Shown: positions 20,647-31,975, numbered from the stretch's first letter. The stretch: 34,788 bases of DNA from an uncultured Pelagibacteraceae bacterium (GCA_902568425.1 CACFQM010000009.1:1-34788), one strand, 5' to 3'. Made by a program: numbers and translations. Notes: generated from the letters alone by a model not told the origin.

Positions 20647-21546
20647 ATGAAAACAAAGTCTGAAATTGCTAACGTACCAAGTTTAACAAGTGAGGGTGGT
20701 TTATCTGTTTATCTTGCGCAGATTAAAAAATTTCCAATACTGGATGCTGAAGAAGAGTATATGTTAGCCAAAAATTGGAAAGAGCGTGGTAATTTAAAAT
20801 CAGCTCACAAACTAGTTACAAGCCACTTACGTTTAGTTGCTAAAATTGCAATGGGTTATCGTGGGTATGGTCTTCCAGTTAATGAATTAATTTCGGAAGG
20901 GAATATAGGTTTAATGCAAGCTGTAAAAAAATTTGATCCTGAAAAGGGATTTAGATTAGCAACTTATGCTATGTGGTGGATCAAAGCTGCAATTCAAGAA
21001 TACGTTTTAAGATCATGGAGTTTAGTTAAAATGGGAACAACATCTGCCCAAAAAAAACTTTTTTTTAATTTGAAAAAAATCAAACAGCAAATAGCTCCTA
21101 ATCAAGATGGAGATTTAAAAGATGAACAAGTTAACGAAATATCAAAAAAGCTTGGAGTTAAATCAGATGAGGTTGTGAACATGAATCGTAGAATGATGGG
21201 GCAAGAAAAATCTCTTAATGAACCAATTAAAGACGGAGAAAAAGGTGAATGGCAAGACTGGATTGTAAGTGATGATTTGGATCAAGAACTTTTTGTAGCA
21301 CAAAAACAAGAGATGGATGAGAAAAAAACTTTGCTGCATCGATCAATAAAAATTCTCACTGAAAGAGAGAGAGAAATTTTACAAGATAGAAAATTATCAA
21401 ACGAACCAAAAACATTAGAAGAATTAAGTAAAAAATATAAAATAAGTAGAGAAAGAATAAGACAAATTGAAACTAAGGCTTTTGAAAAACTTCAGAAGGC
21501 TATGCTTAATGCGACAAAATCTGAAAATTTACTTCCAAGAAATTAA
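20647..21546 (+). CDS. rpoH: RNA polymerase heat-shock sigma factor (sigma-32)
   Basis: 299 aa; [112 protein letters not shown] (RpoH box), C-terminal HTH. Confidence 0.97.
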   Translation: MKTKSEIANVPSLTSEGGLSVYLAQIKKFPILDAEEEYMLAKNWKERGNLKSAHKLVTSHLRLVAKIAMGYRGYGLPVNELISEGNIGLMQAVKKFDPEKGFRLATYAMWWIKAAIQEYVLRSWSLVKMGTTSAQKKLFFNLKKIKQQIAPNQDGDLKDEQVNEISKKLGVKSDEVVNMNRRMMGQEKSLNEPIKDGEKGEWQDWIVSDDLDQELFVAQKQEMDEKKTLLHRSIKILTEREREILQDRKLSNEPKTLEELSKKYKISRERIRQIETKAFEKLQKAMLNATKSENLLPRN

Positions 21547-22832
21547 GAAAATGGATTTTCAAGTAGAATAGTGTCTTCTCTTTCAGGGCTAGTTGAAATA
21601 CTTGATATTTTGGCTTCGATAAAATCCTCAAGAGCATAAATATATTTTTTTGCTTTATCTGGAAGGTTTTCAATATTTCTTACACCTTTAGTACTTTCTT
21701 TCCAACCTGGAAATGTTTCATAAATTGGTTCGATTTTAAATTGATCTTCTGCGCCTGCAGGTAAATAGTCTAATTTTTTACCATTAAGCTTGTATGAGGT
21801 ACACATTTTAATCTCATCTAATTCATCTAAAACATCTAACTTAGTCAATGCTATTCCGTTAATACCAGATATTTTTATAGTCTGTCTTACTAATACTGCA
21901 TCGAACCATCCACATCTTCTCTTCCTGCTAGTAACTGTTCCAAACTCCTTTCCTCTTGTGCCTAATAAATCTCCAATTTTATTTTTTTGCTCTGTGGGAA
22001 ATGGTCCCTCACCTACTCTTGTTGTATAAGCTTTTGTAATACCCAAAACATAACTTTCGCTATTAGATCCTAATCCAGATCCTGTTGCAGCTGTGGACGC
22101 AACAGTATTTGAGGAGGTTACAAAAGGATAAGTGCCATGATCAACATCTAGGAGTATACCTTGGGCTCCCTCAAACAGTATTTTTTTTCCTTTTGATTTG
22201 TATTCATTTAACCTTTTCCAAACTGGTTGTGAAAATTTTAAAATTTGTGGTGCTATTTTTAATAAATCTTTTTTTAATTTATCCTTTTTAAAAACCTTCT
22301 GTTTTAAACCTTTCCTTAATGCATTGTGGTGTATCAATGCAGCTTCTAATCTTTTATCTAAATTATTTTCTGAAGCTAAATCCATAACTCTAATTGATCG
22401 TCTGCCGACTTTATCTTCATAAGCCGGACCTATACCTCTCCTTGTAGTTCCGATTTTTGCTTTTCCAGCAGCGTCTTCTCTTATTTCGTCGATTTCCTTA
22501 TGATATGGCAATATAAGGTTTGCTGCTTCGGAGAGTATTAGATTATTCTCATCTACTTCAACTCCTTTGGATTTCATCTCTTTTATTTCATCAATTAAAG
22601 CCCAAGGATCTACAACAACACCATTTCCAATTATAGAAATTTTACCTTCTCTAACAGTTCCAGATGGTAATAATCTCAATTTGTAAGTTTTTCTATCAAT
22701 TACCAGAGTATGTCCAGCGTTGTGACCACCTTGAAATCGAACAACAACATCAGCTTCACTTGAGAGCCAATCAACAATCTTACCTTTTCCTTCATCTCCC
22801 CACTGTGTTCCAACAACTATAACATTTTTCAT
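21543..22832 (-). CDS. purA: Adenylosuccinate synthetase
   Basis: 429 aa; [91 protein letters not shown]. Confidence 0.98.
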   Translation of the reverse strand: MKNVIVVGTQWGDEGKGKIVDWLSSEADVVVRFQGGHNAGHTLVIDRKTYKLRLLPSGTVREGKISIIGNGVVVDPWALIDEIKEMKSKGVEVDENNLILSEAANLILPYHKEIDEIREDAAGKAKIGTTRRGIGPAYEDKVGRRSIRVMDLASENNLDKRLEAALIHHNALRKGLKQKVFKKDKLKKDLLKIAPQILKFSQPVWKRLNEYKSKGKKILFEGAQGILLDVDHGTYPFVTSSNTVASTAATGSGLGSNSESYVLGITKAYTTRVGEGPFPTEQKNKIGDLLGTRGKEFGTVTSRKRRCGWFDAVLVRQTIKISGINGIALTKLDVLDELDEIKMCTSYKLNGKKLDYLPAGAEDQFKIEPIYETFPGWKESTKGVRNIENLPDKAKKYIYALEDFIEAKISSISTSPEREDTILLENPFS

Positions 22833-23644
22833 CTTTTAAATTTATTATCTATACTAATTGAACTTAAATGATTTATAGGTCCATGGCCCTTTCCATAATT
22901 AAGATTGGATCTAATTGACTGATTAACATATTTAATTCCAAGCTCACAAGATTTATTTATACTTTTTCCACATGCAAAAAAAGTTGCAATTGCACTTGAT
23001 AAAGTGCAGCCAGTTCCATGGGTGTTTTTAGTTTTAATTTTTTTATTTTTAAATATTTTTATTTCTTTTTTATTTAAAAATACATCTTTCATAATTTTAG
23101 AGTTTCTATGGCCACCTTTTAACAATACATTTTTAACACCAGAATTGAGCAAAATATTGGCAGCCTTAATCATGTCTTCTAAATTTTTAATTTTAATTTT
23201 AGTTAGTACCTCAGCTTCTGGAATATTAGGAGTTATAAGATAAACCTTTTTAATAAGCTTTTCTTTTAATATTTTAATTGCAGTATCATTTATAAGTTTA
23301 AAACCACCTTTAGCAACCATAACTGGATCTAAAATTATTTTTTTAGTTTTAACTTTTTGAAGAGATTTTATTACTGAATTAATCACAACTGGTGAATGAA
23401 GCATTCCAATTTTAATTGCATCTGGCTTGATATCTTTTGAAGTAAATAAAATTTGTTTTTCTATTTCTTTAGGTGGAATAGGTACAACAGACTTTACTCC
23501 GGTGGTATTTTGAGCAGTAATAGCTGTAACAGCTGTCATCGCGTAACCTCCTAATGCTGTTACTGTTTTTATATCTGCTTGAATACCTGCACCACCAGAA
23601 GAGTCTGATCCTGCAATTATTAGAATTTTTGATTTAGGTTTCAA
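22829..23644 (-). CDS. thiD: Hydroxymethylpyrimidine/phosphomethylpyrimidine kinase
   Basis: 271 aa; [81 protein letters not shown]. Confidence 0.95.
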   Translation of the reverse strand: MKPKSKILIIAGSDSSGGAGIQADIKTVTALGGYAMTAVTAITAQNTTGVKSVVPIPPKEIEKQILFTSKDIKPDAIKIGMLHSPVVINSVIKSLQKVKTKKIILDPVMVAKGGFKLINDTAIKILKEKLIKKVYLITPNIPEAEVLTKIKIKNLEDMIKAANILLNSGVKNVLLKGGHRNSKIMKDVFLNKKEIKIFKNKKIKTKNTHGTGCTLSSAIATFFACGKSINKSCELGIKYVNQSIRSNLNYGKGHGPINHLSSISIDNKFKR

Positions 23645-23645
23645 A

Positions 23646-24977
23646 TTATTTAATTGAGCTTTTGATTAGTTTTATACATTTTAGAATTAAACTTTTATCA
23701 TACGACTCTGCCATTATCCTAATTTTTGGTTCTGTTCCAGATTTTCTGACTAAAATTCTACCATTTTGACCCATAAGCTTATTTGCTATTTTTATTGCCT
23801 TTTTACATTTTGATTTATTAATTACATTTTTATCGTTTACTTCTACGTTTTCTAATATTTGCGGTAATGGTTTAAAAACTTTCAATAATCGGCTAGCTTT
23901 TTTACCCTTCCGAAGAGAAAATAAAACCTCTAAGGCTACTAATAATCCATCCCCAGTTGTTGCAAATTTTCCTAAAATAATGTGACCAGACTGTTCACCG
24001 CCTAAATTATAATTGAGCTTTTTCATTTTTTCTTTAACATATCTATCTCCAACTTTAGACCTCGAAAATCTTATTTTTTCATTAAGTAAAAATTTTTCCA
24101 AACCATAATTTGACATTAATGTTCCAATTACTCCACCTTTTAAAATTTTTTTAGATTTCCATCTACGAGCCAACATTGCAATAATTTGATCACCATCTAT
24201 TATTTTTCCTTTTTCATCGCACATAATTACTCTGTCAGCATCTCCATCAAATGCTATTCCGATTTTAGCTTTATGTTTTTTTACAACAGTCTTTATTTTT
24301 GAGGGATATGTTGATCCACATTTTTCATTAATATTTAATCCATTTGGTTTTACTCCTATAGAAATCACTTTTGCACCTAGTTCTTTTAATAATTTAGGAG
24401 CTGCTTTATAAGAAGCCCCATTTGCACAATCTAGAACAATTTTTGTGCCTTTTAGATGAAAATTGCTTGGAAAATTATTTTTTAGTATTTTTGTATATTT
24501 GTCATTTCCATCCTCGAGACGCTTTACTCTTCCTAATAATTTTGGGTTTGTTAACTGTTTCGTATTTTTTGCATCTATTAGTCTTTCAATTTTTTTTTCA
24601 ATTTTATCAGATAGTTTCATCCCGTCAGGACCAAATAATTTCAGTCCATTATCATGGTAGGGATTATGTGATGCGGTAATCATTATTCCCATGTTAGCCT
24701 TCATAGATTTAGTCAACATAGCTAAGCCATTTGTGGGTAAAGGACCTAAAGTGTAAACATGCATTCCACCAGATACTAAACCAGAAACTAGTGCTGGTTC
24801 TAGAGTATATCCTGATAATCTAGTATCCTTTGCAATTATAGCTATTTGTTTTGATTTTTTTTGATTTTTAAAATAAGTACCCGAAGCAAGACCAAATTTA
24901 AAAAATTTTTCTCCAGTAATATTTCCTTGATTCACTGTCCCTCTAATACCGTCTGTTCCAAAATATTTATTTTTCAT
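23646..24977 (-). CDS. glmM: Phosphoglucosamine mutase
   Basis: 443 aa; KYFGTDGIRGTVN, GIMITASHNPYHDNGLKLFGPDGMKLSD, AFDGDADRVIMCDEKG, GGEQSGHII, VRKSGTEPKIRIMAE. Confidence 0.98.
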   Translation of the reverse strand: MKNKYFGTDGIRGTVNQGNITGEKFFKFGLASGTYFKNQKKSKQIAIIAKDTRLSGYTLEPALVSGLVSGGMHVYTLGPLPTNGLAMLTKSMKANMGIMITASHNPYHDNGLKLFGPDGMKLSDKIEKKIERLIDAKNTKQLTNPKLLGRVKRLEDGNDKYTKILKNNFPSNFHLKGTKIVLDCANGASYKAAPKLLKELGAKVISIGVKPNGLNINEKCGSTYPSKIKTVVKKHKAKIGIAFDGDADRVIMCDEKGKIIDGDQIIAMLARRWKSKKILKGGVIGTLMSNYGLEKFLLNEKIRFSRSKVGDRYVKEKMKKLNYNLGGEQSGHIILGKFATTGDGLLVALEVLFSLRKGKKASRLLKVFKPLPQILENVEVNDKNVINKSKCKKAIKIANKLMGQNGRILVRKSGTEPKIRIMAESYDKSLILKCIKLIKSSIK

Positions 24978-26028
24978 TAATTTTTTCGTACACCATTATT
25001 CCTTGCTTAACTTCCCTTACATTGTGCACTCTGAACATTTGTACACCTTGGGATAACAAGTAAAGAACTGACGCTAATGTTCCTCCTGTTCTATCTTTAC
25101 TATCGTACTCGCCAGATATTTGATTAATGAATCTTTTTCTCGAAGTCCCAACCAAAATAGGAAAGCCAAGGCTATGAAACAAAGATATATTGGAAATTAA
25201 AGTCAAATTATGTTTCAGAGTTTTACCAAAACCAATCCCTGGATCTATTATGATTTTTTTGTTATCTGTAATATTTGAAATTTCTTTTTCAAAAAAATCG
25301 TAAATATCTAGTAAAACATTTTTGTATTTTGGATACCTTTGCATTGTTTTTGGAGTTCCTTGCATATGATGCAAAACTTTTGGAATATTAAAATCTCTTA
25401 ATTTAATAAGCGCAAAAGGATCATGATTAAAACCTGACACATCATTGATTAGATCCGCGCCGGAGGTAATGCTTTTAACCATTATATCAGATTTTCGTGT
25501 ATCAACTGATAAACAAATTTTTTTATATTTTTTTTTAAAATTATTTAAAACATACTTAATTCTCTCCCACTCAATTTTTGGATCAATCGTTTTTGAACCT
25601 GGTCGAGTAGACTCTCCACCAACATCAATAATATTTGCTCCGGATTTTATCATGTTAGAAATTTGTTTAAATGCCTTACTGTAGTTATTAAATTTTCCTC
25701 CATCTGAGAAACTATCAGGAGTAAGATTAAGAATACCCATAATTGACGGGGATTGAAAATTAATATGTTTAAGAAAATCCTTTCTCTTCGATACAATTTT
25801 ACTTAGATCTTCTTTAACAATTTTTCTAATTTTTTTATTTAATTTAAAAATTTTATTAATATTAATTAAATTAACCTTTACTCCCCTTTTTTCTCTCGAA
25901 AAAATTTCGATACTATCGAAGGCAATGTTGTTCTTACCGTTTAATGGAAGTGCTTTTTTTGTTTGGATTAACCTTATTGCTTCACTTCCATGATAAAAAT
26001 TACACGCCCTCGTGTAATATTTTCTCAT
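24967..26028 (-). CDS. folP: Dihydropteroate synthase with ~95-aa N-terminal extension
   Basis: 353 aa; SIMGILNLTPDSFSDGGKF, GANIIDVGGESTRPGSKTI, DLINDVSGF, IIIDPGIGFGKTLKHNL, PILVGTSRKRFI. Confidence 0.96.
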   Translation of the reverse strand: MRKYYTRACNFYHGSEAIRLIQTKKALPLNGKNNIAFDSIEIFSREKRGVKVNLININKIFKLNKKIRKIVKEDLSKIVSKRKDFLKHINFQSPSIMGILNLTPDSFSDGGKFNNYSKAFKQISNMIKSGANIIDVGGESTRPGSKTIDPKIEWERIKYVLNNFKKKYKKICLSVDTRKSDIMVKSITSGADLINDVSGFNHDPFALIKLRDFNIPKVLHHMQGTPKTMQRYPKYKNVLLDIYDFFEKEISNITDNKKIIIDPGIGFGKTLKHNLTLISNISLFHSLGFPILVGTSRKRFINQISGEYDSKDRTGGTLASVLYLLSQGVQMFRVHNVREVKQGIMVYEKINEK

Positions 26029-26037
26029 GATAAGTTA

Positions 26038-27936
26038 TTATAGTGCTGGTTTCGGTTTTAGACCAATAGAATCTATTGCTGAGGATGCTTTATCATCAGC
26101 TTCTTCTTCCTGTTTTTTAGAAAGTTTGGTTGGTTGAATATTTTTAAGTATAAGATCTCTAATTTCATCGCCTGTTAGAGTTTCGTAAACTAATAAAGCC
26201 TTAGCTATTTTGTGAAGATCGTCTATTTTTTCAGTTAAAACTGTTCTAGCTCTTTCGTATCCAGTATCTACAATTTTTTTAACTTCAGAGTCTACTTTTT
26301 TTGCAGTATCTTCAGACATATTTTGCTGTCTAGTAATTGATCTTCCCAAAAACACTTCATCTTCATTTTCTCCGTAAGCTATGGTTCCTAAACTTTTACT
26401 CATGCCATATCTTGTCACCATATTTTTTGCCATTTTAGTGGCCATATCAATATCAGATGAAGCACCAGATGTTATTTTTTCATAACCAAATATAATCTCT
26501 TCAGCAATCCTACCCCCCATTGCCACTGCTATATCTGAATACATTTTTTCTCTTGTAACAGAGAGTTGATCTCTCTCCGGCAATCTCATAACCATTCCTA
26601 AAGCTCTTCCTCTAGGTATAATGGTTGCTTTGTGTATAGGGTCAGATGCTTTTTCATTTAAAGCAACAATAGCGTGACCCCCTTCATGATATGCAGTTAA
26701 CTTCTTTTCCTCTTCTGTCATAACCATTGATCTTCTTTCGGCGCCCATCATTACCTTATCTTTGGCTTCCTCTATATCAATCATTGTAACTACTCTTTTA
26801 TTTTTTCTTGCAGCCAATAGGGCGGACTCGTTAATAAGATTTGCTAAATCAGCTCCAGAAAAACCAGGGGTTCCTCTTGCAATAGTTCTAAGTTTTACAT
26901 CTGGACCAGTATTTATTTTTTTAACGTGAACTTTTAAAATAGCCTCTCTTCCTAAAATATCAGGATTAGGCACTACAACTTGTCTGTCAAATCTACCTGG
27001 TCTTAATAAAGCAGGATCTAAAACATCAGGTCTATTTGTTGCTGCTATTAAAATAATTCCCTCATTGGTGTCAAAACCATCCATCTCAACTAAAAGTTGG
27101 TTTAAAGTTTGTTCTCTTTCATCGTTACCACCACCTAGACCTGCACCTCTACTTCTTCCAACCGCATCAATCTCGTCGATGAAAATAATACATGGAGCAT
27201 GTTTTTTTCCTTGCTCAAACATATCTCTTACTCTTGAAGCTCCAACTCCAACAAACATTTCCACAAAATCAGAACCTGAAATTGTAAAGAAAGGTACGTT
27301 AGCTTCACCTGCTATAGCTTTTGCTAAAAGCGTTTTGCCTGTACCTGGTGGTCCGATTAATAAAGCTCCTTTAGGAATTTTTCCTCCAAGTTTTCTAAAT
27401 TTTCTTGGATCTTTTAAAAAATCTACTATTTCTTCTACTTCTTCTTTTGCTTCCTCAATACCTGCAACATCGTTGAAAGTAACTTTACCTTGAGCTTCAT
27501 TTAATAACTTTGCTTTTGATTTTCCAAATCCCATTGCACCACCTCTACCACCTTGCATTTGACGCATGAAAAATATCCAAACACCAATTAAGAGTAGCAT
27601 TGGGAACCAAGACAATAGTACGCCTAACAAAGAAGGCATCTTATCTTCAACTGGAGCAGCGTTTATACTCACGTTTTTATCAGAAAGTTTATTTACTAAA
27701 TCTGGGTAATTTGGTGAATAAGTTTTGAATTTTGATCCGTCTGATAAAGTACCATTAATATTATTTCCTTGAATTTCAACTTCAACAACTCGGCCGTTAT
27801 CAACCTCTTCTAAAAATGTTGAAAAGGCAATTTGATTACTATTCTGGTTTACTCTTTCAGGGTTTTGGAAAAGATTAAATAATCCTACAGAAAGTAAGAT
27901 TATAAGTCCCCACATAAGTAAATTTCTAAAGTTCAT
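26038..27936 (-). CDS. ftsH: ATP-dependent zinc metalloprotease FtsH
   Basis: 632 aa; N-terminal TM pair, [75 protein letters not shown] zinc site. Confidence 0.99.
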   Translation of the reverse strand: MNFRNLLMWGLIILLSVGLFNLFQNPERVNQNSNQIAFSTFLEEVDNGRVVEVEIQGNNINGTLSDGSKFKTYSPNYPDLVNKLSDKNVSINAAPVEDKMPSLLGVLLSWFPMLLLIGVWIFFMRQMQGGRGGAMGFGKSKAKLLNEAQGKVTFNDVAGIEEAKEEVEEIVDFLKDPRKFRKLGGKIPKGALLIGPPGTGKTLLAKAIAGEANVPFFTISGSDFVEMFVGVGASRVRDMFEQGKKHAPCIIFIDEIDAVGRSRGAGLGGGNDEREQTLNQLLVEMDGFDTNEGIILIAATNRPDVLDPALLRPGRFDRQVVVPNPDILGREAILKVHVKKINTGPDVKLRTIARGTPGFSGADLANLINESALLAARKNKRVVTMIDIEEAKDKVMMGAERRSMVMTEEEKKLTAYHEGGHAIVALNEKASDPIHKATIIPRGRALGMVMRLPERDQLSVTREKMYSDIAVAMGGRIAEEIIFGYEKITSGASSDIDMATKMAKNMVTRYGMSKSLGTIAYGENEDEVFLGRSITRQQNMSEDTAKKVDSEVKKIVDTGYERARTVLTEKIDDLHKIAKALLVYETLTGDEIRDLILKNIQPTKLSKKQEEEADDKASSAIDSIGLKPKPAL

Positions 27937-27975
27937 TATATGTATAAATAGTTATTTTTATTAATTTAACAAGTA

Positions 27976-27981
27976 TGTCAA
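27976..27981 (-). promoter_or_regulatory. Possible -35 element (TTGACA) upstream of ftsH
   Basis: Reverse-strand TTGACA followed by AT-rich TACTTGTTAAATTAATAAAAATAAC, ~40 nt upstream of the ftsH ATG; -10 ambiguous. Confidence 0.25.
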
Positions 27982-28050
27982 ACCAGATTAATAATAAAAT
28001 ATGGCAAATTGTAGTATGTGTACCAAAATTCACCCTTTTTATTGGATATT

Positions 28051-29049
28051 TTAATATTCTTTTGTCACATGCAAAAAGTTTTTTTTCTTTTCAAAAATAC
28101 ACCCTCCTAAAGTGCACTTTTTAACCCTGATTCTTTGAAATCCTTCAATTAAATTTAAAACTTTAATTGATCTCGGAGGGTAATAAGATTTTGAAATACT
28201 TTTAATGACGCTATTCATTAATCTAAATTTAATTTCTAAAGGTTCCCTCTGAAACTTAACAAAATTAAGAATGGCTTTTTTATTCTCAAAAATTACAAAT
28301 TTTTTTATACTTTTTGCTACATAAAAATCTATTGCTTCTCTAGTTGAGGCAATATTTTTTATAGATCTAGAAATTTTTTCTATGTTTAAGCCTTTATTTT
28401 CTAAATTTTGTTTTAATACCCTAATATTAGTCCTTAAAAATTTTTTATTTTTATTACTTGGGTCTTTTAGGATTTTACCAAAAATATTTTTAGCTATTTT
28501 AATAAGATCAGTTTTTTTAAAATCAAGAAATGGACGTATGAGTCTTGTTCCATTTTTAAGTGTTGTCATTTCCTGCATGGATGAAAGTCCCTCAACACCG
28601 CTTCCTCTTGATAATCTTATTAAAAAAGTTTCAATCTGATCATCTTGATGATGTGCAACTAAAAGGGATTTAGCATTTTTCTTTTTGCAAAATTTTCCAA
28701 GTAATTCGTATCTTATATCTCTCGCATTTTTTTGCATATTCTTTGTAATTTTTTCCTTATTTTTTAAAATTGATAGTGTTAGATTTTGTTTTTTAAGAAG
28801 TTTTTTTACACTTAAAGCTTCTTTATTAGAATTCTTTCTAAGTCCGTGATCAACAAGCGCAAAAAAAAACTTATATTTTTTTTCTACCGCAATACTTTTT
28901 GTTATTGAAACTAATGCTAAGCTATCTGGACCACCAGATACACCAACAACAAAAGAATTGTTTTTTTTATATTTTTTTAGGATTAGATTTACTTTTTGAT
29001 AAATGTCGGAATAGTTATGTCTTGTTACATTTGAATTTTTTATTCTCAT
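28051..29049 (-). CDS. tilS: tRNA(Ile)-lysidine synthase
   Basis: 332 aa; NNSFVVGVSGGPDSLALV PP-loop, LVDHGLRKNSNKEA, LLVAHHQDDQIETFLIRLSRGSGVEGLSSM, RPFLDFKKTDL. Confidence 0.96.
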   Translation of the reverse strand: MRIKNSNVTRHNYSDIYQKVNLILKKYKKNNSFVVGVSGGPDSLALVSITKSIAVEKKYKFFFALVDHGLRKNSNKEALSVKKLLKKQNLTLSILKNKEKITKNMQKNARDIRYELLGKFCKKKNAKSLLVAHHQDDQIETFLIRLSRGSGVEGLSSMQEMTTLKNGTRLIRPFLDFKKTDLIKIAKNIFGKILKDPSNKNKKFLRTNIRVLKQNLENKGLNIEKISRSIKNIASTREAIDFYVAKSIKKFVIFENKKAILNFVKFQREPLEIKFRLMNSVIKSISKSYYPPRSIKVLNLIEGFQRIRVKKCTLGGCIFEKKKNFLHVTKEY

Positions 29050-29983
29050 ATTCTGCTTTTTGTAACACAGACTTGCTTGCTTTTGGATATTGTTTTTTTA
29101 CTCCCTGTATCATCAAACATCCTTGATCTTTTTCACCAAGTTGAACTAATGTACTACCAAGTTTCAGTAAATTAATCGGAGCTTTTTTACTTTTAGGATA
29201 ATTTTGATAACCATCCAAGTATGCTGCGGCTGCGTCTTGGTAGAGTTGTCTAACCCTAAATGTTTCTCCGTACCAATATTGTGCACTTCCTGCTAAGTCA
29301 TTACTTTTGTTTTTGTCAATAAATTCTCTTAGAGCAAATTCAGCAGTTTCATAATCACCGACTTTTATAAAGCTTACTGCAAAGTCATATTGCTCTCTTG
29401 GAGATTTGTTTGGTAACAAAGATTTAGCTGGAGAAGTTTTTTCTGTTACGACTAGTCCAGCAGATTCAACCGATTGTGTTTTTTGAACTTCCTTTGTATT
29501 TTTAAGATCATCATCTGATATTCTACCAAGATTCTCCGGGAGATCGGTTCCAGGTAATTTTTTCTTTTTTGAAACTTTTTTATCTTCAGCTATATTTTCA
29601 GGATTATTTTCCAAATCACTAAACCTCATTTGGTTGTCAGTTTGCATTTTTGTTATTCTTTTAGACAACTTGTCCATTTTAAAATTAACTTCTTCAAACT
29701 TATTTGTTAAATTTTGAAATTGTGTTTCTATTTCATTCAGTTTTAAAAGATGCCGTGTTAAAATATCTTCGTTCAGACTGTTAGATGAAGAATTTGATGA
29801 AGTTGTGATTTGAGAAGATTTGTAAACAGCTTTTTCAAGTGTTTTTAGATCTTGTTTTAGTTGTTGAATTTCTGCTGAAATATTATTTGAGTTTTCTTCC
29901 TCAGCTTTAATAAAGTTTGAGATGAATAAAAATATAACTAAAAAAAAAGTTACAACTAAAAAATTGCGCTTTTTAAGAATCAT
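29015..29983 (-). CDS. cpoB: Tol-Pal system protein CpoB/YbgF
   Basis: 322 aa; signal peptide, coiled-coil N-terminal half, C-terminal TPR SPREQYDFAVSFIKVGDYETAEFALREFIDKNKSNDLAGSAQYWYGETFRVRQLYQDAAAAYLDGYQNYPKSKKAPINLLKLG; next to pal. Confidence 0.93.
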   Translation of the reverse strand: MILKKRNFLVVTFFLVIFLFISNFIKAEEENSNNISAEIQQLKQDLKTLEKAVYKSSQITTSSNSSSNSLNEDILTRHLLKLNEIETQFQNLTNKFEEVNFKMDKLSKRITKMQTDNQMRFSDLENNPENIAEDKKVSKKKKLPGTDLPENLGRISDDDLKNTKEVQKTQSVESAGLVVTEKTSPAKSLLPNKSPREQYDFAVSFIKVGDYETAEFALREFIDKNKSNDLAGSAQYWYGETFRVRQLYQDAAAAYLDGYQNYPKSKKAPINLLKLGSTLVQLGEKDQGCLMIQGVKKQYPKASKSVLQKAEYENKKFKCNKT

Positions 29984-30011
29984 TTTTCATTTTTTAAATA
30001 TACAAGATGGC

Positions 30012-30047
30012 AAAAAAAAGACCCCTGTTTTTACAACAGGGGTCTTT
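30012..30047 (-). terminator. Intrinsic (rho-independent) terminator downstream of pal
   Basis: 13-bp perfect inverted repeat AAAGACCCCTGTT (30017-30029) / AACAGGGGTCTTT (30035-30047), 5-nt loop, followed on the minus strand by a run of Ts (As at 30012-30019). Confidence 0.92.
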
Positions 30048-30066
30048 ATAATAAGCTTAATAAGGT

Positions 30067-30546
30067 TTAATTTGCTTTTACAGTAACTGATCTTCTGTTT
30101 TGAGACCAAGCAAGTGGTGAGCTAGCCGGGTTAACCGGTCTTTCTTTACCGTAACTGATTACAGATATTCTTTTTCCAGAAACACCATATGTCATCAAAT
30201 AATCTTTTGCTGCATTGGCTCTTCTTTCACCTAAAGCTAAGTTGTACTCTCTTGTACCTCGCTCATCGGCATGTCCTTCAACTGTAACAGTTACATCTTT
30301 ATTTTTTCTCATCCAAGTAGCCTGTTTTCTTAATGTATCTCTCGAAGCAGTAGTCAGTTTAGATTTGTTAGTTGCAAAAAATATTCTATCTGGAACACCT
30401 TTTGCTAAAAACTCAACTGTGTCTGTTCCTGTATATACATCATTCGCTGTATCTACATTTGCCTTCTTTGCTGTAGAACAAGCTGATATTAACAGCGTAC
30501 TAAATAAAACTATAAAAAGGTTCTTTATGGCTTTATTAAATTTCAT
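30067..30546 (-). CDS. pal: Peptidoglycan-associated lipoprotein Pal (OmpA C-terminal domain)
   Basis: 159 aa; lipobox LLISACS, DRIFFATNKSKLTTASRDTLRKQATWM, VEGHADERGTREYNLALGERRANAAKDYL, ISYGKERPVNPASSPLAWSQNRRSV. Confidence 0.98.
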   Translation of the reverse strand: MKFNKAIKNLFIVLFSTLLISACSTAKKANVDTANDVYTGTDTVEFLAKGVPDRIFFATNKSKLTTASRDTLRKQATWMRKNKDVTVTVEGHADERGTREYNLALGERRANAAKDYLMTYGVSGKRISVISYGKERPVNPASSPLAWSQNRRSVTVKAN

Positions 30547-30631
30547 TATTAACTCCTAAATATATTTAAGGTAGCTGCAATATTTCAAATTTTTAGAAAT
30601 CTTGCAAGTGTAAATTGTACTTGATAAATCA

Positions 30632-31969
30632 CTACTTTGACAACAATGAGGACCAAGATGGGTCCGAAGCGTCAGTCTCAGTTTTAAGTCTTCTCTCGTT
30701 ATAACCAGTAATGTCTATAGACCACAATTTTGCTGAAAAACCTTTTCCCTTACTATCAGATTTAGTCTCCCTGTAAAAAATCAATACTCTTCCATTAGGT
30801 GACCAGGAAGGAGCTTCCTGATAAAAATTTTCAGTTAAAAGTCTTTCTCCAGTACCATCAGATCGCATTACACCGATATAAAATCTTCCTTTTCTAACTT
30901 TAGTAAAAGCGATTAAATCTCCTCTTGGAGACCAAACTGGTGTTCCGTAGAGACCTGATCCATGTGTAATTCTTTTTACTTGAGTACCATCACTCCTCAT
31001 AACATATATTTGTTGAAGCCCACTCCTATCAGAATTAAAAGTTATATATTTGCCGTCTGGTGAATAAGATGGTGAAGTATCAATTGAAGGATGTTTGGTA
31101 ATTTGTTCAACCACTCTTGTTTCTAAATCCATGGAATAAATATCTGAGTTTCCATCTTTAGCAAAACTCATAATAATTTTTTTACCATCTGGAGAAAATC
31201 TAGGAGCAAATGTCATTCCAGGAAAGTTTCCAACGACCTCTTGTATGCCAGTTTCTATATCAAGCAGGTAAACTCTTGGCATATTTTTAAAATATGATAG
31301 GTATGTAACTAACTGGTTGGTTGGATTAAACCTTGGTGTTAGAACTAATTCATTACCAAGAGTTAAATATTTCGTGTTAAAACCATCCTGATCCATTAGG
31401 GCAAGCTTTTTTACTCTCTGGTTCTTAGGCCCTGTTTCTGAAACATATGCAATTCTAGTATCAAAATAACCAGACTCTCCAGTAAGTCTCTCGTATATTT
31501 TATCTGAAATTATATGTGCAACTCTTCTCCAGTTGTTTGGTGTAGTTGTGAATGATAAAGCAACCATTTCTTTTGCTGCAGTTAGGTCCCAAAGTCTAAA
31601 TTCTACTTTTAACTTATTATTCTTTATTAATAACTTACCTGTAACAAGTGCCTGTGCTTTAATTAAACGCCAGTCCTCAAACCTTGGTTTTAAATGTGCA
31701 ATATCAGGTTTTTGGACAAAAGAATCTTTCTTTAGTGGGTTAAATAATCCCGTTGATTTAAAGTTTTTTTCAATGATTTTAGAAATTTCTTCCCCTAATG
31801 TTGATGTTTCAAATGAAGGTATTTTTTCAGATTCGGTGTCTACATGTAATGGTGAAACCGCAATAGGTAATGGATCTAAATTTCCTCTTGTGATATCTAC
31901 GGTAATTAAGGCGTGAGCATTATTCCAGCTTAGAATAGATAATAATAAAATAAAAATAATTTTTTTCAT
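30632..31969 (-). CDS. tolB: Tol-Pal system beta-propeller protein TolB
   Basis: 445 aa; signal peptide, TolB N-domain, repeats [66 protein letters not shown]. Confidence 0.97.
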   Translation of the reverse strand: MKKIIFILLLSILSWNNAHALITVDITRGNLDPLPIAVSPLHVDTESEKIPSFETSTLGEEISKIIEKNFKSTGLFNPLKKDSFVQKPDIAHLKPRFEDWRLIKAQALVTGKLLIKNNKLKVEFRLWDLTAAKEMVALSFTTTPNNWRRVAHIISDKIYERLTGESGYFDTRIAYVSETGPKNQRVKKLALMDQDGFNTKYLTLGNELVLTPRFNPTNQLVTYLSYFKNMPRVYLLDIETGIQEVVGNFPGMTFAPRFSPDGKKIIMSFAKDGNSDIYSMDLETRVVEQITKHPSIDTSPSYSPDGKYITFNSDRSGLQQIYVMRSDGTQVKRITHGSGLYGTPVWSPRGDLIAFTKVRKGRFYIGVMRSDGTGERLLTENFYQEAPSWSPNGRVLIFYRETKSDSKGKGFSAKLWSIDITGYNERRLKTETDASDPSWSSLLSK

Positions 31970-31975
31970 TTTTTT

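Noticed and set aside
27065-27493. 142-aa plus-strand ORF
   Set aside because: Entirely antisense to the ftsH AAA domain; Ser/Pro-rich shadow ORF
28051-29049. tilS as a truncated pseudogene because it is short (332 aa)
   Set aside because: PP-loop SGGPDS and the catalytic core are intact; short TilS forms without the full C-terminal domain are known
30215-30559. 114-aa plus-strand ORF
   Set aside because: Antisense to pal, a confidently identified gene
31533-31916. 127-aa plus-strand ORF
   Set aside because: Antisense to tolB; no family resemblance
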